Source: Cycas panzhihuaensis (Eukaryota; Cycadophyta). Taken from it: a DNA stretch of 64,000 bases. The stretch is taken from assembly GCA_023213395.1 (NCBI GenBank), contig CM041465.1, positions 163,501,741-163,565,740 of the forward strand. The letters run 5' to 3'. This document shows, piece after piece, positions 12,493-22,887 of the stretch. The translations under genes and the position numbers were made by a program. Every line of letters begins with the position of its first letter. Positions within the stretch are counted from its first letter, which is position 1. Below the pieces are notes generated by a model that saw nothing but the letters and a program-made list of their open reading frames with translations, was not told the origin of the DNA and made no database searches.

Positions 12493-12853
12493 TGTTAGAA
12501 TATAGAGAATAGAGCGGAGTAGGTGAACATACAAATCAAAGTAACATTGAAGCCATTTTAAGAGTACACATTGTAAACATCATTGTATTAAGCCATTATA
12601 GGGAGTATATCTAAATTCCTTTGGTAAAGGTGGTATTTAATAACACCAAGGTTTTGCACCCCATAGAATATATAGTTGGAAAGGAGAAGAGAAACCTCCT
12701 TAGCCTCCAAAATTTAAAATAGTATAAAATAATGACTTAACATTAAAATAATAGCAATGTATAATAAAATAATCTCACCTTAACTTACCATGAGGATGTG
12801 TGCACTCACATGTTCTTAAGGTGGGAGTTAAGTAAGGGACATTAACCTTAACA
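12493..12853 (-). repeat. Element B 5' LTR
   Basis: 361 bp, partner of 8307-8667. It begins TGTTAGAATA and ends CTTAACA on the plus strand and is followed by the AATAG target duplication at 12854-12858. Confidence 0.88.
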
Positions 12854-12858
12854 AATAG

Positions 12859-13452
12859 AAAGTTGATAAGAAGGGAAGACATAATAGGATCTATAGGAGG
12901 GAGACTAAGAAATCTTTGAGATAATTTAGGATAAGTTTTTGAAGGTTTTATTAAAGTAGAATTAAAGTGAGGTGTAATTAGTTTTTCTTACAAAAAGAGG
13001 CTACGAAATTTTGACAACTCCAACTATGGTCACCTGAAAATATTTTAGGTTAGGGGACCTAATTAACCAAGTTGAATAAAAAATGAGAGTTTTAAAATAA
13101 TTAGGTCTAATGAGAAATTTTAATCCTATTTGAAGAAATAAGGATGATTTCTCTAGGTTTGAAGGTTTAAGGTATAAGCTACAAGGTGTTTATTTATGTT
13201 TTTTTAATTATTATTATTATTTTATATTATGGATGGAAAAGAAGATAGAAAAATAAAAATATCTCAATTTACAAAAAGTAAATTATAATCAATAAATCAA
13301 AAAATTAAAGTCCCATTTTTGTTAGGAAGAAGAGTAATCAGTCTTTTACTTAGTAAAGATGCATATTGAGAGAAAACTTTCCCTAACTAATATTCTATAA
13401 CTTCCTATTCTTGTACCCTTTTTAAGTTTCAAGATGGAGAGGGAGTCTAAAT
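12859..13452 (-). other. Gypsy G2 leader, right of element B
   Basis: Non-coding continuation of the DNA into which B inserted. The minus strand contains GGTGACCATAGTTGGAGTTG near 13020-13040, an untranslated-type sequence. Nothing else was recognised. CAAGATGGAGA just before 13453 resembles the polypurine tract of the Copia A/D family. Confidence 0.35.
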
Positions 13453-14115
13453 TATTAGATAATATGATAATAATGTTTTAGAGGCTAAAATTTTAATAGG
13501 TTGGTAGTTTAGTTTCTACCCCAAACTTCTGTGGGGGGATGTAAGGGGACAGGAGCCCCCCTTGGTCTGGGGGTGTATGGAGAGCTGGAACTCCCCTCTC
13601 CCCACAAAGAGGGGGTTTGGGGGTAGTAACCCCCAATCAAAAAATCTAGCACTGTAAAACATACTAAATTGTAAAGAAAATTAGCATCGATCATTCACAA
13701 TACCCTAGATTCTATGGTCAATATTTGTGTATTATATGACTCTCTCATATAGCTAAATTTAGGGTGTTTTTTCATTATGTTAATGGTATTCGATGTATTA
13801 AATGTACTATATTGAGTATAGGCAGCTAGTTGTTATTGCTATGAGCATTCTACTACAGATTATATACATTTTTTCATTCTTGGATAATAAGGATTGATAC
13901 CTTTTATGTGTGGATGTTTCCATAGCATACTATTAGGGTTTTACCATGTTATATTTGGTGTATATGTGATGCTTGAGCTTTCTAATTTATTTACTATATT
14001 ATCTCTAGTTTAAGAACTTGCATATAAAATTTTAGTTTCAATTTCTGTAATTAGTTGTAAAATAGTTTAGATCTTGTTGGCAGTTTCTGGTTACTGGGAC
14101 CTAGTTTTCTCAACA
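13453..14115 (+). repeat. Copia A 5' LTR
   Basis: 663 bp, starting TATTAGATAA (TGTTGGATAT in relative D) and ending TCTCAACA. About 13525-13640 is a G/C-run island (GTGGGGGGATG, CAGGAGCCCCCC, GGGGGTTTGGGGGTAGTAA) in otherwise AT-rich sequence, also present in 29833-30493 and, inverted, in the two LTRs of D. A short frame across it (13509-13694) is not a gene. Confidence 0.88.
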
Positions 14116-14116
14116 A

Positions 14117-14131
14117 GTCATATTAGAGTCA
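14117..14131 (+). other. Degenerate primer-binding site of Copia A
   Basis: GTCATATTAGAGTCA directly after the LTR aligns with the GGGTATCAAAGCCA at the same place in relative D (60892-60905). It is a decayed iMet-type primer site. Confidence 0.55.
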
Positions 14132-14189
14132 CTTTTATTTTTACAATGAGTTTGTAAAAGTTTTGGTGTCAACCTTTTCTATACCAAAT

Positions 14190-14469
14190 AGCGAAACTGG
14201 TAAATACAAAGTTTGAGGTGGAAAAATCTAATGGCAAGAATAACTTTGAGTTATAGAAGCTAAAAGCATATGATGTTCTAGTACAATAGGGATTGTACAG
14301 AGCTCTTGTAGGCAAATAGAAGAAACTCGCAGGGATGAATGATGACAAATGGGATGATCTGGATAAAAGGGGTCTTAGGACAATACGATTGTATTTGGCA
14401 AATAAAGTTTTATTTAATGTTGCAAGGGAGAAGACAACAATAAGATTATAGAGCTAGATGGAAAGCTTG
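14190..14469 (+). pseudogene. Copia A gag, N-terminal part
   Basis: KFEVEKSNGKNNFEL.KLKAYDVLVQ, then GMNDDKWDDLDKRGLRTIRL and LANKVLFNVAREKTT: the first half of a plant Copia gag (FNGKNNFxxWKxKxxDxL, then LxxxALSTIRLxLADxVLFN). Stops fall at W and Q positions. The frame is broken at the codon where Copia H inserted and resumes at 22000 with LYITKLVTN, so the two parts were once one gene. The same protein is better preserved in Copia D. Confidence 0.82.
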
Positions 14470-14781
14470 TGAAATAAGGATAGATCTAAGGAATAAATCA
14501 ATGACATACACACAATGGCAATGGAGAATGAAAAGGAGATGAAATAAGATATAAGAAAAAAGCTTAGAGGTGAGAATAAATAATGACTCCCTCCTTGAGA
14601 TTTCACCTTTTATTATTGAGGGTAAGCATTAGGGTTAAGATTTTACTGTCTAATGACATGAACCCAAAATTATATCTAAACACATATAAAGTACATTTTA
14701 GTAAGAGAATAATGCTAATAATATATCCTAAAGTCACTTAATTAATGTACACAAATAACCTTGATACATTAACCTCTTTCA
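14470..14781 (-). repeat. Copia H 3' LTR
   Basis: 312 bp, same length as its partner 21688-21999. The shared body includes GATAGATCTA and GATACATTAACCTCTTTCA. Confidence 0.9.
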
Positions 14782-15289
14782 TTCCGCCCCTTAATGGTAG
14801 AAAGTCATTTTGAAAAAATCTATTATGTGAGGTCTTTATTTGAACCTCATTACTATATTAAGATTCTAAATGATACTTTTATGGGAAAACCCTCATGGGG
14901 AATAAAAACCCATCGACTTTCTAAGATCTATATCCCTTTTTATAAATTAAAATGCCTAAGGTGGTTCTTGATATAGCTTGATAGATAGTCAACTTAAATG
15001 TGCAACTTGATCTGCTAAGTTTCCATATATCGTTTGGTCATCTGTTATGCCCTTTTGAGTTTTCATAGGTTCTGATTTTCTAAAACTAGTACAACCCTTA
15101 TTCTTCTGTTCCTACATGGAGTTTTCACAAATGGGATAGAGCAGAGACTTACTCTTATTCTTCCATGCCCATAAGGCATTTTCACGAATAAAATAAAGTA
15201 TGATAATCCTGTTACCATCTTGTTTGATCAGTTGAAGATGGAGCCCTAAGACCAAGCTACCTTCAGAACTGTTCAAACTTTACCCCTTG
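14782..15289 (-). other. Copia H 3' untranslated region
   Basis: About 500 bp between the RNase H end and the 3' LTR. It contains the polypurine tract next to the LTR; no coding sequence was recognised. Confidence 0.5.
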
Positions 15290-18100
15290 TAGTAGTTTGG
15301 TGAAGATATTAACTACTTGATCTACTATAGAGTAGTATTCTAATTAAATTATACTATCATAAACAAGTTCTTTAATCTTGTGGACTTATGTACTTATGTG
15401 TTTGGTATGATCATAAAATATAAGATTTTTTACCATATGGATTACAGATTGATTATCCATATGAAGATTGGTAGCACTTATTTAGCTAATATTCAGTGTT
15501 TCCTATAGTTTTATAAGCCATGTCACCTCCTTATTTGTTTTAAAGGTAACAATGTATTTAGCTTCGGTAATTGAATTGGCAACTATCTTCTACCGTCTAG
15601 ATCTCCATGATATTGGTACTGTTCTAAAAAACATTACATACCTAGATGTAGATCTTCCTGTATCTTTATCTCTTACAAAGTATGATTATTTGTATGCAGA
15701 AAGCTTAAATTAATTATTACATTCATACAATAGACCAAATTTATTGGTTGTCTTTAGGTATCTTAACACTTGAACTACATCTTATCAGTGATTCTACTTA
15801 GGATTTGTCATGAATCGTGTAAGAATATTGATAGAGTGTACAATATCTTGCCTTGTATTGGTAGTGTAGATGAGACTACCTACAAGTTTCCTATAGAGTG
15901 TTGTATCTGCCTCCCTAGTATCACCATCAACTAAGAGTTTAGTATTAGGGTCCATAGATAAAGCCATTGGTCATGCATCTTCTAATTGAAACTTGGTTAG
16001 AAGATCGTTAATATATTTTTCTTAGGAGAGGAAAAATTTTATATTCTTTTATATTACTTTAATTCCCAAGTAATATTTCATCAAACTAAGGTCAGACAAT
16101 TTAAACATTTTTCCAAGGTCTTTTTGTAGCTGACTTATTACCTATTCACTATTACCTATTACTAGCATGTCATCTATAAGATAAGTGACTTTGTTCTTTT
16201 GGCACTTGATGAATAGTGTTGCATCAATATTTTGGTAGTCACAAACCTCGTATCTAAATTACCTCATTCTTTTAAACAACTTGATAAAACAAGCATGAGG
16301 GGCTTATTTAAAGTTATATAAGGACTTTTTATGTCTGCAAATTTTATACTCTTGACCTTTGATATCATATCCTTCTGGTTGAGCTATAGAAATTTTTTCT
16401 TCATGATCTCCATTGAAAAACATAGTCTTAATATCAAGCTAGTAGATTTTCTAGCCCTATTAAGTAGCTTAAGGCCACAAGAGTTTAATTGTAGGCCACT
16501 TAGTTATAGGTGTAAAGACTTTAATATAGTTGATACCTTCCTTTTGTATGAATTTTTTATCTACCAACCTCATCTTTTATTTTTCAAGGGTTTTATCTGA
16601 TATGTATTTATTTTTTAACACCCATTTATTTTGAACTACCTTTATGCCAATTGGTAGATCAACAAGCTCCCATATACCATTTTTTATGAGAGATTGGTAT
16701 TTGATATTTATTGCATTTCTCCAAACTATATATTTCATAGATTTCTAGTACAAGAGAGGCTCTTCATTAAGAGTAAGATGCAGTTCTTCTAGTTTAAACT
16801 CAATATATAATGATTCCTACATCCTTACTCTATGGGCACTTTGATTACTAATTTTACCAACCTCATCTAGTCATATATCCTTGTTGAGTTGGTGGGCTTC
16901 ATGGGATCTTTGAGTTGGGAATGAGGTCCTCATTTCCTTAACTTCTTGGTTCTCATCTTGTTTATTAAAATGATTATTTTGTGAGGAGGATATTGATACA
17001 CTTGAGGAAGATGGTTCTACCACTATTTTGTATTTATCAACTGAAGGTGAAGAGGATGATTCTTCTATAATGACTTTGTCTTTGTCAACTCTGCTATCTT
17101 TAAAGGATGGTGATGGATGTGTACTCATTCGTTCAGAGTCACAACTTGTATCCTCTAAGGCTTTATTGTCAACTTCCAATATTTAAAGTAATTTATATAT
17201 GTCCCCCCTTCCCAAATTTTGAAATCTGAACATCATACTTGATAACATTATTATAGCGATGTGAGGGTATTTTGGAGACTAGTTTAAGTAATTGATCCTC
17301 TATTTCCTAAAAAATAACATTTCTGGTAATGATGATTTTTTGTTATGAAGGTATAAAGACCTTATACCCTTTCTTGTCCATAGGGTATCTGACAAAGATG
17401 CATTTAAGTGCCATTGGTTGGCATTTATTTTGATCTATATCTAGAATGTGGGCATAGCATATAGAGTCAAACATTTTAAAGTAGTGAACAATGGGGGTTT
17501 ATCCTGACTACATTTCATTAGGTAATTATCCTTCCTTTGATGGGCTAACAACATTGATACAATAAACAACTATCTAGATGGCTTCGATCCATAGGTAGGT
17601 AGGTACATTTTTATATACCAATATAGCTTGAGCCATCTTGATAATTATCCTATTCATGTACTTGGCAACTCCATTTTGATGTGGGGTACTTGCTACTATT
17701 GTTTGATGTTTAATATTATTATCTCGAAGGTAGATTTCAAACTCATGTAAGGTATATTTGCCACCATTATCAGTTCAAATATATTTAAGTTAATAATTTG
17801 ACTATTTTTTAGTGCAAACTTTAAATTTTTTGAACATATAGAAGGCTTTATCTTTCTTATGTAGAAAAGCTACCCATACTTTCCTAGTAAAATTATCAAT
17901 AAAAGAGATGTAATATAACTTTCCCTTCAATGGAGGAATATGTATTAGTCCACACAAATTAGAGTGTACCAATTACAATAGATGGCTTAATTTCCACTGA
18001 TTTTTAGGAAAGGGTTGTTGATGAGATTTAACAATGATACAAGCTTCACCTTTGAAGGGCTTGGAGGAGAACTTTTGAAGACTTGGAAGAGTGTTACAAA
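15290..18100 (-). pseudogene. Copia H pol: integrase, RT, RNase H
   Basis: Integrase on the minus strand: CGLIHIPPLKGKLYYISFID (about 17955-17896), then VWVAFLHKKDKAFYMFKKF, TDNGGKYTLHEFEIYL (about 17785-17740) and TPHQNGVAKYMNRI. Connector: an open Ser/Asp/Glu-rich stretch of 102 codons at 16871-17179. RT: WELVDLPIGIKVVQNKWV (about 16690-16640), then QPEGYDIKG, SLYNFK.APHACF and YLIDDML at 16169-16183, where the usual YVDD is YLIDD. Then LMKYYLGI, and RNase H with YRKLVGSLIYTTNTRQDI (about 15895-15840), VLRYLKTT, DKDTGRSTSRYVMF, SITEAKYIV and HMDNQSVIHM. It is inactivated by many stops. Confidence 0.82.
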
Positions 18101-18899
18101 GATCTTTAAGTCTATCAATGTAAACATGGCCCATGCGAGAATGTCAAAGAGCTTCTAGTGATAACATTGGGTGGGTCAAGGTGGTGTTAAATATAAATTC
18201 TTTATTAGTATAAGGGCTTTGGGCATAATGGGCTTCAAAAGATGGAGAGTCATTTAGTCAAAAGAGTTTGCCAGTGAGATGTCTAGTCAAGACCACTCGA
18301 TTAGTTAGAGGGTAAATGACCTAGAGAGTCCAGTCATTTACAATTACACTTAGATTTAATCCATGAGAGACAAGTGTGGATAATGAGAATAGGTTTTGTT
18401 TGAGATTGGATATATATAAGACATCAATCAATATAAAACCTCTTAAGCTTGGAAATTTCAAGTGAATATTACTAATTCCTTCAACAAGTTGTTATGATTT
18501 ATTAGCCATATGAATAACTCTTTAAATATTTGAGTCAAATATTTAATATCGACTACAATTACACATCATATATTGAGTTGCTCATGTGCCCATGATCCAT
18601 TGTCCATCGATTGAAGCAATACTATTTACAATTCTAATAGGACTTGGTATTGATGAAGGGAATTCATAAGTGATATATCCACATCGAGGTTCAAAGTATC
18701 TTTGTGGTTGTTTAATGGTATTTGATGTTGAAGATCCCTTAATTCTTTAAAAGTATGCTTGTACAAAACCTATACCACTAAATTTAAAACTATGAGCTCC
18801 ATGCTTTGGTTAGAACTTGGCTAACTTATAAGTGGTAGTCTTGTAATCTTTTGCAAAGCATCTTTTACAGTTACACTGATCATACATAATAATTTAATT

Positions 18900-19750
18900 A
18901 TAAGTCCCTAAAGGGATACTAGTTTGGCCTAATTGTCTTACTTTTTATTGAGGTAGCCCTTGGCCTTGAAATTATCGAGGCAGTGATTGAGGGTTTGGTT
19001 GACCTTCTTCTTGCTCAGTTGTTTTCTCTGCCATGAGAGAGACCTTGATTTTTTGTATAAAAAGCTTCTTCTTCCACCTTAAAGGCTACATCTAAAAGAG
19101 AGTTAGAGGCTACAAAGTTAGTACCAAACATTTTGTCAAATTTCATAAACTTCTCGGTAAGTGCTTTGAAGTTGAGTGTCTTCAATGTTCCACTAGATTG
19201 AATACTCCAAGCAAATTTTTATAATCACAGTTATGTAGACATGATTAGATCAAGAATACCAAAGTGATATATTAAGTCTTAAAATTTTTATAAATTGCTT
19301 ATCTTATTAGTCAGAGGAGATTTATTATCTCATGAACTCATCCCTTCTGCATTTTTAATTTGTTTATTTTTAGAACAAGATAAATAAATTCTAAGTCTGA
19401 CTTGGTATCAAAGTTTTTCTTGAGAACTTCAAGGACCTTCTAGGTTGTTTCATGTTTCTCTTCATTAATCAAGCTGTGTAAGGAGTGATCAATAACCAAT
19501 ACAATTCTTGCACAATTTTTTTCATCATTTATCTCCTATTATAGTTTAGTTACAATATCTATAGGAGCTATTGGAGTGGTTCTACCAGAAGCAAGTGTTG
19601 TAGTTGTTGCAGGTATGATGGGTGTAAGCTACAAGTGGGCTCTCTAAAGCCCTTCATACTTTGAAGCATTTTTAACTCCAATATACCACAAATTCTAATT
19701 TTCTTTTTCTTTTAATATGCAGTTAATATTCTACTTAAATTGAGATGCCA
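18900..19750 (-). pseudogene. Copia H gag relic
   Basis: Minus-strand pieces at the expected place between leader and integrase include FDKMFGTNFVASNSLLDVAF and KVEEEAFYTKNQGLSHGREN (about 19140-19020), followed by a basic stretch. The open LNVLL/VLTDAK-type positions upstream are badly shifted. The assignment to gag rests mainly on position between leader and integrase; the knuckle was not recognised. Confidence 0.5.
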
Positions 19751-21673
19751 TAGTGATGATGAAGAAGTAGAAGAGAAGAGATGATAAAAGTATGTACTAC
19801 TGGCATGTGTGGCTAGTACATTTGGCATAACAGAGATATAAAAATGAATGCTATGATGAGAAGGAAAATAATGATTAAGTATTTTAATAACTATAAAGAA
19901 TAAGTATAAGCAATGATACAAGAATAAGGTTTAATGTAGAGCTGGTAAAGAGTGGTTTTGTGTCATGTCACTAACCTCTAACTTATATCCAAATGTAGGT
20001 GAGGTTTTGATGCCTAAGACTTCTAGTATATAGTTAGGGCCTTAACCCACGATACCCACACTTATGCTTGGTGATGAAATCCAAGTCACAATAGAGCCCA
20101 AGTACTCCTAGTTCTTACCTAGTTTACCAGTGGGCAACTATATACCTCATATGAAGAGTCAAATAATACATGTGTATTCTATGGCTATTACAGATATTGG
20201 ATTGAATTAATTTTAATCTTGTATTAATATTTTAGTTATCCCAACTAGTTATCAAGATAATCCTTAAAGAGAGCCCATAAGTATGGCTTACTTATCACTC
20301 TACCAGTATTTTAGTTAAGATTAGATCCAATATGAAACTCACACCTCCCTTAGGACTCAAACTTTGACTTACTATGGTCTATTTCAACCAAGGTGAATGT
20401 ACAGACAAGTTAAGAACTAACGGTATAAATCTAATATAAAAGGTTCATTTTAGGGAATATAAAGATATATTTACATTTATATTGTTGAAATAAATTGTTA
20501 ATGTATTGATACTTACTTTTATGCTTTTGTCTATCAATGTACATACACATAAATAAATATATAAAGATGCTAAGTATAAACTCCAGATTTTTCTAAGATT
20601 TAGGTGTTTTATTATTACAATAAGTTTTCTTTACTTTTTTTATTTGAAAAGCCCCTTCTTTTTTTGTTAAGAAAAGGGAAAAAATGTAAAAAACTTAAAA
20701 GTTTACTTCTAAACTTAAATTTTGACTAAGAGGGAAAGTACTAGGAAAAGCAAGAGGAATCTGAATCTTCTGTCAGAAACTTCTATATGGCTATGTAACC
20801 ATATGAAATGGCCGAAACATTTTATCTCAAAACTTCACAGTTCCAAATGATAAATTTTGCTATAGTAAGTTAAAAAGACTTCTAGCAAAACTTCTGAAAA
20901 TAAACAGAAATAACCTAAAACTCGTCAAAACTCCTATGAGACTTTCCTTAGAAAAAATCTAAAATTTAAAGAAATCTTTCTCTCTAGTGCATCAAATCTG
21001 ATAAAATTTAATTTGTTGGATTCTTTGGGGCTAGATCTACTAAAACCTTAAGATATTTTAACATGCATTAAAAATTTTGAGAAAAAAAAAAAAAAAAAAT
21101 TTAGATTAGGGCTAACTAAACTCATGCTTTTTGAGGCTGATCAAGGCAAAATTTAAAGATGATATAAAAGACAAAAGTGTTTGTTTTACTTGGGCATACT
21201 TCCTTGCAAATTTTTAACCAAAATGGACAACTTTTGGATTTCACCTCTTGTAGGGCTAAATAACCCTTTTTTGAATAGTTTAGGCTTATTTCTAGCACCT
21301 TTATGTAGTTGAAAATTTGCCCTATAACTTTACAGAATATATTTTATAACTAACAATTGATTTATGATGAAAAGCCAATAGAATCTCCATTAAAAAAATT
21401 TAAAACTAACTGGAAAGATTGATAAAAAACTAATTTTTTCTTGGAGCCTAAGTTAGGAAACCTTCTTCCAGCTAATAACTTTGATCCTCAATACACCTAT
21501 AAATAAATAGAGGATATTGAAATATGTTGTGAATGAAATACAAACTTTACATGATAATTTTTTTTTTTTTAATTTTAAAAATAATGAGTGCACTCTTAAT
21601 ACTTCATATTCAAGGTAAAGGAGGGGCAAAATAACTCTATGCAAGTGGAATTGAGTGAATAGATCTCTTTTTA
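19751..21673 (-). other. Copia H leader
   Basis: About 1.9 kb between primer site and gag without recognised coding content. It includes an 18-base A run near 21083-21100 and a T run near 21550-21562. Confidence 0.5.
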
Positions 21674-21685
21674 GCTCTGATACCA
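21674..21685 (-). other. Primer-binding site of Copia H
   Basis: GCTCTGATACCA on the plus strand, the complement of TGGTATCAGAGC, 2 bp from the right LTR. Confidence 0.88.
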
Positions 21686-21687
21686 CA

Positions 21688-21999
21688 TGAAAGAAGGATA
21701 GATCTAGGGAATAAATTACTCACATATACACAATGGCAATCGAGAATGAAAAAGAGATGAAACAAGATATTAAAGTAAATCTTGGAGGTGAAAATAAATA
21801 ATGACTCTTTTATTAGGATTTTGCCTTTTATAATTAAGAGTGAGCATTAGAGTTAGGATTTTCTCACCTAATGACATGAACATGAAATTACATCTAAATG
21901 CACATAAAATACATTTCACTAAGATACTAATGCTAATAATATATCATAAGGTCAATTAATTAATCAATATAAATAAACTTGATACATTAACCTCTTTCA
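21688..21999 (-). repeat. Copia H 5' LTR
   Basis: 312 bp, begins TGAAAGAAGG and ends CCTCTTTCA on the plus strand; partner of 14470-14781. Confidence 0.9.
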
Positions 22000-22647
22000 A
22001 CTTATACATAACTAAATTAGTGACGAATTAAATCTACTTGAAGAGGTAGTTATATTTATTACAGATAAAGGAAGGTATAAAAATTACTGATTATTTAAAT
22101 ATTTTTAATATTCTTATTTATCAATTAGTTAATAGTGATATCATGATTGAGGATAAGGGCAAAAATATTACCTTATATCATTACCGAAATCCTGAGATAA
22201 TATTGTCACCTCAATTAGTTTTAACATTACAGATGAATTAAACAATGATTTTATTATGAGTTCTTTGTTGATGGAAAAAGTGAGAAAAAATTCTAGTCTT
22301 GAAACCTCCATACTAGAAGCTATGACAACAAGGGGTAGAATGCTTAAGAGAGGACAAAGCTCCAAGGATACATTGAGGTTAAAGTCAAAAGGCAAGAAGA
22401 GTAAGCTCAGATGTTGGCACTGCAATAAGACAAGTCACCTTAAGAAGGATTGTTACAAAAAGAAGAAGTCTTAGAAGAAAGAAGATCTTGCCAAGGAGGC
22501 TAATTAGGTGGAGTCTAATCAAGGTACAAATGATAATGTCTTAGTTGCTTGTAATATTTCTAATTATCATCATGATTGGTTATTGAATTTAGGTGCTTTA
22601 CATCATATGCATCTACACAAGAGTTGGTTTTTATCGTAACAACCTCT
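22000..22647 (+). pseudogene. Copia A gag C-terminal part, CCHC knuckle, protease start
   Basis: The frame resumes after Copia H: LYITKLVTN.IYLKR.LYLL, then ITDYLNIFNILIYQLVNSDI. An open stretch at 22256-22474 encodes SSLLMEKVRKNSSLETS, a basic linker and the zinc knuckle CWHCNKTSHLKKDC (22412-22453), with all four C/C/H/C ligands intact. After it, DWLLNLGALHHM (about 22576-22611) is the Copia protease start (family DSGAS; the catalytic Asp is Asn here). The segment ends at the CCTCT target where J inserted; the partner sequence resumes at 26823. Confidence 0.85.
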
Positions 22648-22874
22648 TGTTAGAATATTAGTAATGCACATTTTTTTTATCCCACATTAAAGTGAGTCTC
22701 ACTCTCACTATCATGTCATATTTTATAAATATATATATAGTGTATCATATGATGTATTAGTTGTAAGGATGTTTTGTTAATATAATTTGAGGGACCTTAA
22801 GGGTACCATTCAATCCTGGAGGTGTTTCTATTCTATTTGTGAATATGATCTTGTGTAGGTTATGTTTTCCAATA
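22648..22874 (+). repeat. Element J 5' LTR
   Basis: 227 bp; partner of 26596-26822, same length. TSD CCTCT lies immediately left. Confidence 0.9.
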
Positions 22875-22887
22875 TGGTATCAAAGCT
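22875..22887 (+). other. Primer-binding site of element J
   Basis: TGGTATCAAAGCT directly follows the LTR (iMet tRNA-type site). Confidence 0.85.

Larger units (their letters stand above)
8307..12853 (-). mobile_element. Element B: gag-only (TR-GAG-like) LTR retrotransposon
   Basis: A structurally complete minus-strand element of 4547 bp. Two 361-bp direct repeats begin TGTTA and end TAACA and are flanked by the 5-bp duplication AATAG (8302-8306 and 12854-12858). A primer-binding site on the minus strand touches the right LTR, and a purine tract (TAAGGAGGAGTA on the minus strand, 8668-8679) touches the left one, so the right LTR is 5'. The only coding trace is a Copia-like gag at about 8858-9360, beside the 3' LTR. 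The 3.1 kb between primer site and gag has no recognisable protein, and protease, integrase and RT are absent. It must have been mobilised in trans. It is inserted in the leader of Gypsy G2. Confidence 0.85.
3071..13452 (-). mobile_element. Gypsy G2 (Tat-like), 3' truncated, interrupted by element B
   Basis: A minus-strand Ty3/Gypsy relic. From right to left it shows a leader (12859-13452 and about 7331-8306), gag (about 6700-7330), a gag-protease linker, protease, RT, RNase H and the beginning of integrase. It stops at about 3070 against G1, so the rest of integrase and the 3' LTR are missing. Element B (8307-12853) sits in the leader and produced the AATAG duplication. The order gag-PR-RT-RH-IN and the RNase H signature (ISRTLVxxELNYS type) fit the plant Tat/Retand-like branch. 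Copia A abuts it at 13453, so its 5' LTR may lie farther right (see 42073-43559). Confidence 0.75.
14470..21999 (-). mobile_element. Copia H, complete minus-strand element inside Copia A gag
   Basis: 7530 bp. Its 312-bp LTRs begin TGAAA and end TTTCA on the plus strand. The primer-binding site on the minus strand lies 2 bp from the right LTR. The polypurine tract (AAGGGGCGGA on the minus strand, about 14783-14792) touches the left LTR. Flanking target copies are GCTTG (14465-14469) and ACTTA (22000-22004); the uninterrupted gag codons suggest both decayed from one sequence. From right to left it carries a leader, gag, integrase, RT and RNase H, all with many stops. Confidence 0.9.

Noticed and set aside
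13509-13694. Pro/Gly-rich open frame on the minus strand, with similar frames at 56664-56875 and 61349-61563
   Set aside because: All fall in the G/C-run island of the Copia A/D LTRs; they repeat because the LTR repeats.
21453-21686. 77-codon open frame beside Copia H LTR
   Set aside because: It overlaps the primer-binding site of Copia H and is leader sequence.
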